51,939 nt of DNA from NCBI GenBank assembly GCA_024401055.1, contig JAKSLT010000006.1, positions 1-51,939 on the forward strand. Reading direction: 5' to 3'. A model generated the notes under the pieces. The model was not told the origin of the DNA. It ran no database searches and worked only from the letters and a program-made list of their open reading frames with translations. Origin of the DNA: Bacteroidaceae bacterium (lineage in GTDB: Bacteria > Bacteroidota > Bacteroidia > Bacteroidales > Bacteroidaceae). Every line of letters begins with the position of its first letter. Position 1 is the first letter of the stretch. Of the stretch, positions 46,711-51,939 are shown one piece after another. The translations under genes and the position numbers were made by a program.

Positions 46711-47949
46711 ATGTCTCGCAAGCATGCTGTCGAGCAGTATGAGCGTTTGATACAGAGCGCTCCGCGTTGGTACCTCGACGTCAACGATTTCCTTGACGTC
46801 TATGAGTACTACGAAGACGAGGGCCGCCTCGCCGATGCCGACGTGTGCCTGCGCTACGCTCTGCAGCTCCACCCCGACGATGAGTTACTCCTCGTCAAGA
46901 AGGCCTACGCCCTCCGCAGCAGTGGCAAGGTGGCAGAAGCTACAGCCCTCATCGACCGCCTCAATCCCGAGCTCCTCGAAGTGCGCTTCTTCAAGGCCGA
47001 GGAAGCCCTCGCCTCGTTCCGCGTGGAGGAGGCCAACAAAATCTTCCGCGATATGCTCGTGGAGAGTGGTGGCGGCGACAGCCCCGTGTCGCCCGATATG
47101 ATGGACTGGGGCCTCCATGTCGATGTGGCTGAGTGTTATGTGGCCGAAGGCTTCTGGGATGAGGCCCTTTATATTCTCCGAAATATCCCCGACGATGCCC
47201 CCGACGCCAAACAGGTGCACCTGATGCGCGCCGAGTGTTATTACAACCAGCGCGACTTCGACGCTGCCGTGGCAGAGGTGAATGCTGCCATTGATGTGGA
47301 CTCCTATGCCGTGGAGGCGTGGAGCATGCTGGCCGAACTGCAATACGAAAACCAGCATTTCACTGAGGCTCAGGAAGCCTGCGAATATGCCCTCGCCATC
47401 AACGCCGACGACGAGAAGTCGCTCCGCATCAACTATTTCGCCCACGCCTGCCTCAACCATCGCGACGAGGCGTTGGCCGTGGCCCGCCATTATGTGGAGT
47501 GCTGGCCCAACGAATACTACCTCCCCATGAACGCCGGCGAACTCTGCCTTCAGATGGACAATACCGACGAAGCCATGTCCTTCCTCGGCCGTGCCAACGT
47601 GAACTGCCATCCTGAGCATCCCGACCATGACCGCATTCTCACCGACGTAGCGCGCGTCCAGGCCAAGCAGGGACATTACGAGCAGAGTTTCCAGACCGTC
47701 AAGCGTCTCTACCGTCGCGATTACCAGTACGAACAGGTGTGTCTTCAGATGGCAGCCATCGCTGCCGAGAACGGTAACATGGATTTCGCCTGCCAGCGAC
47801 TGGAAGAGATAGCTTCCAAGGTGGTTCCCGGCAACAACGAACTCATCGCCAACATCTTCGCCTTGCTGCACGAGTATCCCATACTCTACACGAAGTGTCC
47901 CACCCTTGCCGTTGCCCTGCAACGCCTCAACACCAGCACGACGTTGTAA
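46711..47949 (+). CDS. Tetratricopeptide-repeat protein
   Basis: A 412-residue protein without a signal peptide, built of TPR-like helical pairs: DVYEYYEDEGRLADADVCLR, LLLVKKAYALRSSGKVAEAT, AECYVAEGFWDEALYILR, LAELQYENQHFTEAQEACEY. Start MSRKHAVEQYERL was chosen because the upstream extension (MWSKLILLTLLTLPTLL) is repeat DNA that only mimics a signal peptide. It is probably a cytoplasmic scaffold; partner unknown. It is the last gene of the clpP-to-glnS strand run, followed by a repeat element and terminator. Confidence 0.85.
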   Translation: MSRKHAVEQYERLIQSAPRWYLDVNDFLDVYEYYEDEGRLADADVCLRYALQLHPDDELLLVKKAYALRSSGKVAEATALIDRLNPELLEVRFFKAEEALASFRVEEANKIFRDMLVESGGGDSPVSPDMMDWGLHVDVAECYVAEGFWDEALYILRNIPDDAPDAKQVHLMRAECYYNQRDFDAAVAEVNAAIDVDSYAVEAWSMLAELQYENQHFTEAQEACEYALAINADDEKSLRINYFAHACLNHRDEALAVARHYVECWPNEYYLPMNAGELCLQMDNTDEAMSFLGRANVNCHPEHPDHDRILTDVARVQAKQGHYEQSFQTVKRLYRRDYQYEQVCLQMAAIAAENGNMDFACQRLEEIASKVVPGNNELIANIFALLHEYPILYTKCPTLAVALQRLNTSTTL

Positions 47950-47974
47950 GCCTTACCTTTTAGCAAGCGACGGC

Positions 47975-48176
47975 AAAGCCCCGAAGGGGCGGCAGATTGG
48001 AGGATAGGGCGAGAGCCCTATCTTTTGTGTATGACCCTTTATGGGAGCGCTGTAAGTGCGACATAATTACCACTTTACTTGAATTGTGTCGCACTTACAG
48101 CGCTCCCAGAACAAATGGCAACGAGTGAGGTAGGGCTCTCGCCCTACCCTCCGTTATGTCGTCCTTTCAGGACTTT
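47975..48176. repeat. REP-like composite element with nested hairpins
   Basis: The left module (47975-48022) has hairpin GCCCC-GAA-GGGGC, a linker with GGAGG, then hairpin AGGGCGAGAGCCCT. The right module (48130-48176), reverse complemented, has GTCCT-GAA-AGGAC, a linker with GGAGG, then AGGGCGAGAGCCCT. The first hairpins differ in sequence but keep pairing (compensatory changes). Between the modules is a perfect 22-bp inverted repeat (48042-48063 with 48087-48108) around a 23-bp centre. This resembles REP/BIME-type elements mobilised by RAYT enzymes; none is in the window. Confidence 0.8.
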
Positions 48177-48208
48177 CAACTTTCCCGGACACCAATATAT
48201 ACCAATAA

Positions 48209-48247
48209 TAAAAGCCAGTCGCAAACGAGCGGCTGGCTTTTTTTGCC
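48209..48247 (+). terminator. Intrinsic terminator after the TPR gene
   Basis: AAAAGCCAGTCGC, loop AAACGA, GCGGCTGGCTTT and then TTTTT. The A run on the left would let it work for the opposite strand as well. Confidence 0.85.
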
Positions 48248-48301
48248 GATAGGCTTTATTAACTGTCGTTGACGTCCGGCATTGTTCCAGTGCCCCGCCG
48301 G

Positions 48302-50119
48302 TTAATAGATCTGCTTTTTTCTGTTCTTTATGATGACGCCGCGCGCGGAATTGTTGACGCGGCGGCCCGAGAGGTCGTAGGCGGGCGTGGAGGGAACGGC
48401 AGAAGACAGGGTGTCTATTCCGCTGACGATTTCGGCATACTCTGCGGGCGTGACGGCCTTGGCCTGCGCGGCGTTGACGACGCGGCCGTCGGTGGCGTCG
48501 AGGAGCATCACCACGAGGCGCACGTTTTTGATGTCGCCGATGGTGGAGGGGCAGGGAAGGGTGGCCTCGTAGGAATAGTATTGGCCGGCGGTGATGCGGC
48601 TGGGAATACCGGCGGCAACACCCTCAAACGGCAGGAGGGTGGCACGTGCCACTTGTTGGAAGGTGTAGGGGCGTATGCGGCCGGGCTGCTGCTCAAAACC
48701 GCCCATGGCCTCCTGTGAGCCGCTGTAGAAATTATCCTGATAGTATGATGCGTCGGTCACTTCGTCTTCCACAGCTACGGCCGTGAGGCGATATTGGGCA
48801 TCGGCGCGGTTGACGGCGAAGTGGGAGGTGGCGCAGAGGGTTATCTTCCCGTTTTCGTTCACCGTCCACAGCAGGGCGAGGTCGGCAGGGGCGGGTTGCT
48901 GCTGTTCGCGGAGGAAGCATCCCTCAAGGCCTTGGCCGAGGAGGGTGTAGCGGCCCTCGCCATCGCGCGGCATGGGGTCGGCACAGGTCTCGTGGCGGTT
49001 CACCTGCGCGGAGGGGAAACCGGGGAAGAGAAGCCTGTTACAGTAGGCGGCCACGTTGGCGTCCTGGCCCAGCACGTCGTCATAGTGTACGGCGATGCCG
49101 ATGAATTCCTCGGGATACTTCTCGGCCATCTGTTCCATAGCTACGATGCCGCGGGGACAGTATGTGCACCACATTCCCGTGCCTTCCTCGGCCACCGTCC
49201 TGCGTCGGGTAGGGAAGAGCAGCGTGCGCACGGCACCCGTCACGGCTGGCTGTTCCAGTGCGTTGCCGGGCACCTCGATGCGTAGGCTGTAATCCACCGT
49301 GTCGCCGGGAGCCTGGGGCAGAACCTCGGGGAATGTTATCTCGTGGGTCGCGCCGCCGCCAGTGAGGTTGAGGCCTGCGTACTCCTTCGTGAAAGTCTTG
49401 CCGCCGGCCTCGCAGTAGGCGGTGAAGGCCGTGATGGGTTTGGCGGAAGTGGCGCGCAGGGTGGCGGTGAAGGTGAGTGGCGTCGTGCCCGTGACGTCGG
49501 TCGGCGTGGTGCTTTGCAGGAGATAGAGGCCGGGGGCTCCTGAGGCGCGGATGTCGCTGACGGCCGTCAGTTCACACTTGAGGGACACGTTGACGAAGGC
49601 TATCCACACGCGCTTGCCGGCATACTGGCTGAGACTTGCGCTGTGGCGCGTCCACGTGTTGAGCGAGGCCTCGGTGACAGTGGCCAGCGGAGCGTCGGTG
49701 AAGTCTTCGGGGGTGGCTCCCGTGGCGGACACCATCACGCGGTAGGTCGCCGGCTCCTGTAGCGTCTCGGTGAGCGTGGCACTCTCCCACGTCAGCGTGG
49801 CGTCGGCGTCCATCACGCTGACGGCGGGCATGATGAGCCAGTCGTCGGCGGCCTTGACATCCTCGCCGCTCACCTTCTTGTGGCGGGCGGGGGAGGCGGC
49901 ATAGCTGCGGCCGTTTTTCTGGAACGCCTTCCATGCGTCGCCCTGGTCGAAACCGGCCTGCACCATAGTGAAGTGCAGCGGCTGCCGGTCGCGGTCGATG
50001 CTAAGGGCACCGGCGGGCAGGCCGCCGGCAAAGTCGCAGGCGAAATAGTCCACCGTCTCTGCACTCACCGTCATCACGTGCGCGCATAATAATATAATAA
50101 GGAGTCGTAAGGGGCGCAT
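48302..50119 (-). CDS. Secreted Omp28-like protein with thioredoxin-type CxxC
   Basis: A 605-residue protein: signal peptide (MRPLRLLIILLCAHVMTVSA), a cleaved-adhesin/choice-of-anchor-J-like beta domain (about 22-175; DDWLIMPAVSVMDADATLTW), a beta segment, then an Omp28-like part with a thioredoxin-type motif EEGTGMWCTYCPRGIVAME near 310-330 and VHYDDVL. The end YDLSGRRV, then GVIIKNRKKQIY, is like the sorting or anchor-type tails common in Prevotella and Bacteroides secreted proteins. The CxxC suggests redox activity, unproven. It is the second gene after the BNR protein and shares the tail with it. Confidence 0.82.
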   Translation of the reverse strand: MRPLRLLIILLCAHVMTVSAETVDYFACDFAGGLPAGALSIDRDRQPLHFTMVQAGFDQGDAWKAFQKNGRSYAASPARHKKVSGEDVKAADDWLIMPAVSVMDADATLTWESATLTETLQEPATYRVMVSATGATPEDFTDAPLATVTEASLNTWTRHSASLSQYAGKRVWIAFVNVSLKCELTAVSDIRASGAPGLYLLQSTTPTDVTGTTPLTFTATLRATSAKPITAFTAYCEAGGKTFTKEYAGLNLTGGGATHEITFPEVLPQAPGDTVDYSLRIEVPGNALEQPAVTGAVRTLLFPTRRRTVAEEGTGMWCTYCPRGIVAMEQMAEKYPEEFIGIAVHYDDVLGQDANVAAYCNRLLFPGFPSAQVNRHETCADPMPRDGEGRYTLLGQGLEGCFLREQQQPAPADLALLWTVNENGKITLCATSHFAVNRADAQYRLTAVAVEDEVTDASYYQDNFYSGSQEAMGGFEQQPGRIRPYTFQQVARATLLPFEGVAAGIPSRITAGQYYSYEATLPCPSTIGDIKNVRLVVMLLDATDGRVVNAAQAKAVTPAEYAEIVSGIDTLSSAVPSTPAYDLSGRRVNNSARGVIIKNRKKQIY

Positions 50120-50153
50120 GGTGCGAAAAAGTTGTTATTGATTCTCGAGATTC

Positions 50154-50222
50154 CGAGGCTTCGAGGCTTCGAGGTTTCGATACTTCGAGGCTTCGAGTTT
50201 CCGAGGCCTCGAACCTTCCGAA
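50154..50222. repeat. 8-bp CGAGGCTT tandem array between two secreted genes
   Basis: Eight consecutive 8-bp units (CGAGGCTT, CGAGGCTT, CGAGGTTT, CGATACTT, CGAGGCTT, CGAGTTTC, CGAGGCCT, CGAACCTT) run from 50154 to 50217, then CCGAAACCTT. The last units begin to look like the reverse complement of the first. The array stops about 7 bp before the stop codon of the BNR gene. Confidence 0.88.
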
Positions 50223-50228
50223 ACCTTC

Positions 50229-51452
50229 TTATTCAGCAATCACCTTTTTCCCTTCCATCACCGTAATGCCGTGCTTCGGGGCGTGCTTTACGGTGCGGCC
50301 GCCGAGGTCATAGGCCGGGAGAGAGGCCGCGGTCATCGTTGCGGTCTTCACGCCTTCGGGGCGGAAGGGCTCAAGCTCTTTCTTCGACAGGCGCCACACG
50401 CCGCTGCGGTGCTCTTCCGCGTTCCAGGGCTCGTTATACATGGCCACGTACACATACTCGTCATCGGAGACGATGCGGAGCAGGTGCTCGTAGTCGGACA
50501 CCTCCTTGCCGTCCTCAATGCGGTGGGGCAGGCCTTCGTTGATGCCGTTCCAGGTCTCGCCCTTGTCGTAGCTGAAGTACAGACCGCCGTTCTGCAGGCC
50601 CGCATAGATGCAGTCCTTGTCGCTGTAGAGCGCGCGCACGTTGGTGTCCTCCGTGTCAGCGGGACGGCCCGTGTTCTTCCAAGTCTTCAGGTCGTTGGTC
50701 TTCATCAGGAAGGGAATCTCCGTGGAGATGTTGAAGATGCTGCGGCCCACGTAGAGCGTGTTGTCGAAGATAGTCCACACGGCCGTCACGTTGCTGTCGT
50801 TGCGAATCACCTTCCACTTGTTCGTGGAGGGCACGTACTCATAGCAGCGGTAGAGAGCCGTGCACACCAGCTTGCCGTTATACACCACGAGGTTATAGAG
50901 GAAGTCGATGGCCGTGCCGTCGCCCTTGCCGCCGTCGTCCACCTCGTAGCTCAGCGACTTGTAGTCAGTGGTCTTCCACGTCTCGCCCCAGTCGTCGCTC
51001 ATCACGACACCGTAGTTGCAGTCGGCCACGTAGAGCTTGTCGTTGTAGAGCGCCATGGCCTGCACCTGCGAACCTTCCAGGTTGTCGGGTGTGGCGTGCG
51101 GCACGCCGGCCTCTTCCAGGGCGCGGCCGTAGTAGAGAATGTCCCACGTATGTCCGCCGTCCTCGCTGCGGGCGATGTGGCAACCGTAGCCGATGGCGTA
51201 GATATAGTCGCCGAACTCATAGAAATTGCTGTAGTTGTAGTCTTTGGCGCCCGTGTGCGTCCATGTGACACCGTGGTCCTCACTGATGTAGATGCCGCCG
51301 TTCATTTCCCAGAGGAAGTCGGAGAGAAGCATCGTGCCGTCCTTCGTGATGTGGAAGGTATAAGTAGCGTTCTGCTCGCGCAGCAGTTCCCATTCAGCCC
51401 AAGTCGGGGCAGAAAGCGTAAGGGTCAGGAGAAGGAGTAAAATACGTTTCAT
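50229..51452 (-). CDS. Secreted BNR/sialidase-type beta-propeller protein
   Basis: A 407-residue protein with signal peptide MKRILLLLLTLTLSAPTWA and at least four BNR/Asp-box motifs (SEDHGVTW, SEDGGHTW, SDDWGETW, SYDKGETW), giving a predicted beta propeller. I do not see the arginine triad needed to call a sialidase, so the role is open (binding or glycan-related). The tail YDLGGRTV, then HGITVMEGKKVIAE, matches the style of the neighbour's tail. Its promoter lies upstream. A start two codons earlier (51458) is possible. Confidence 0.82.
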   Translation of the reverse strand: MKRILLLLLTLTLSAPTWAEWELLREQNATYTFHITKDGTMLLSDFLWEMNGGIYISEDHGVTWTHTGAKDYNYSNFYEFGDYIYAIGYGCHIARSEDGGHTWDILYYGRALEEAGVPHATPDNLEGSQVQAMALYNDKLYVADCNYGVVMSDDWGETWKTTDYKSLSYEVDDGGKGDGTAIDFLYNLVVYNGKLVCTALYRCYEYVPSTNKWKVIRNDSNVTAVWTIFDNTLYVGRSIFNISTEIPFLMKTNDLKTWKNTGRPADTEDTNVRALYSDKDCIYAGLQNGGLYFSYDKGETWNGINEGLPHRIEDGKEVSDYEHLLRIVSDDEYVYVAMYNEPWNAEEHRSGVWRLSKKELEPFRPEGVKTATMTAASLPAYDLGGRTVKHAPKHGITVMEGKKVIAE

Positions 51453-51499
51453 AAGCATAAAAATAAAGTGTTATAAGATAAAATTCAACAATTTGCTGG

Positions 51500-51530
51500 C
51501 AAATTTAGGCAAATAATTCCACATAGGCAA
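51500..51530 (-). promoter_or_regulatory. Promoter of the BNR/Omp28-like gene pair
   Basis: On the minus strand CTTGCCT (TTG at 51530-51528), exactly 20 bp, then TAAATTTG (51507-51500). The start codon is about 48 bp downstream. Confidence 0.75.
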
Positions 51531-51609
51531 GAAAGAGGCCAATAATAATACGAAATAGACATAAATTTCCTCTCCGATTTTCTTTATGTTGCAAAAATTA
51601 GGAATAAAA

Positions 51610-51819
51610 GCCTGCGGCGCTGCATAAATTAGGAATAAATTAGGAAGGAATGCCTGCGGCGCTACATGAATTGGGAATAAATTAGGAAGGAATGCCTGCG
51701 GCGCTACATGAATTGGGAATAAATTAGAAATAAATGCCTGCGGCGCTGCATAAATTAGGAATAAATTAGGAAGGAATGCCTGCGGCGCTACATGAATTAG
51801 GAATAAATTAGGAAGAAAT
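51610..51819. repeat. Five 42-bp tandem repeats
   Basis: Units start at 51610, 51652, 51694, 51736 and 51778, spaced exactly 42 bp. Each reads GCCTGCGGCGCT, (G/A)CAT(A/G)AATT, (A/G)GGAATAAATTAG, then a short AT end. Copies differ at a few positions, including concerted GCATAAATTA/ACATGAATTG variants. There are no unique spacers, so it is not a CRISPR array. It lies upstream of the BNR promoter. Confidence 0.95.
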
Positions 51820-51852
51820 TGAGGGGGGGCTGTTTCCTTTCGCTCTTGGGCT

Positions 51853-51939
51853 CTCCCCCCTCGGGGGAGCAGGAGGGGGTCTTTATTATTCCCCGCCCGA
51901 GGGCGGCCTTATTTCTCGGCGCCAGCCGACAAAAGCTTT
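51853..51939. repeat. Palindromic dispersed element at the right edge
   Basis: CTCCCCC-CTC-GGGGGAGC followed by GGAGGGGGTCTTTATT, then CCCCGCCCGAGGGCGG. The first part matches ileS copy 2 in arms and spacing. The window ends before any gene is reached. Confidence 0.7.

Noticed and set aside
51610..51819. Possible CRISPR array
   Set aside because: Units are contiguous 42-bp copies with no unique spacers and no cas genes nearby.

Overview
The window is chromosomal DNA from a member of the Bacteroidota, most likely order Bacteroidales (Prevotella-like or Bacteroides-like; family not resolved). Three things point there. The protein families are typical of that group: Porin_10, DUF4348, DUF4296, a DUF4922-SpoIID fusion, an Omp28-type protein, BNR proteins and lipoproteins with a short lipobox. 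The galactose cluster has the order galM, gluP, galK. The promoters have the Bacteroides form, TTG at -33, a 20-bp spacer and TAnnTTTG at -7, rather than TTGACA/TATAAT. Coding DNA is GC-rich at third positions, while the gaps between genes are AT-rich and unusually full of repeats.

Layout. 1-106: the start of tRNA-Val(UAC) and its promoter, on the minus strand. 116-12144: a long minus-strand run, probably transcribed from a promoter near 12130: maf, a glycosyltransferase, the DUF4922-SpoIID fusion, an AmpG-like transporter and dnaB (all overlapping), then a lipoprotein, a porin, apbE, a Crp-like regulator and cutC. 12145-12717: a repeat-filled gap ending in the galK terminator. 12718-17151: the galactose operon (galM, gluP, galK), interrupted by a GxxExxY gene with imperfect inverted repeats. 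17180-25910: trmN6, an ABC exporter, nadK, pdxJ, a DUF4348 lipoprotein, folC, dnaJ, a DUF559 nuclease-like gene between long inverted repeats, and grpE. 25955-29110: an ABC-F ATPase, a large repeat gap and rsmG. 29219-37381 (plus): ileS, lspA, a DUF4296 lipoprotein, a secreted TPR protein and a Gfo/Idh/MocA (GH109-like) enzyme. 37562-39896 (minus): gph, agmatine deiminase and a lipoprotein. 40507-47949 (plus): clpP, clpX, recQ, glnS and a TPR protein. 48302-51452 (minus): two secreted proteins sharing a C-terminal motif. 51610-51939: a 42-bp tandem array and a palindromic element.

Most genes are housekeeping: replication, tRNA charging and modification, protein quality control, cofactor synthesis and galactose uptake. 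The unusual content is the repeats. There are at least two classes. (1) GC-rich palindromic elements dispersed between genes also occur in frame inside ileS (twice) and a glycosyltransferase gene, and form the inverted ends of the DUF559 cassette. (2) Short tandem arrays (units of 7, 8, 9, 21, 23 and 42 bp) fill many gaps, and several are mirrored: forward units, a unique spacer, then reverse-complement units. I see no transposase, phage genes, CRISPR array, cas genes or recognisable defence island.
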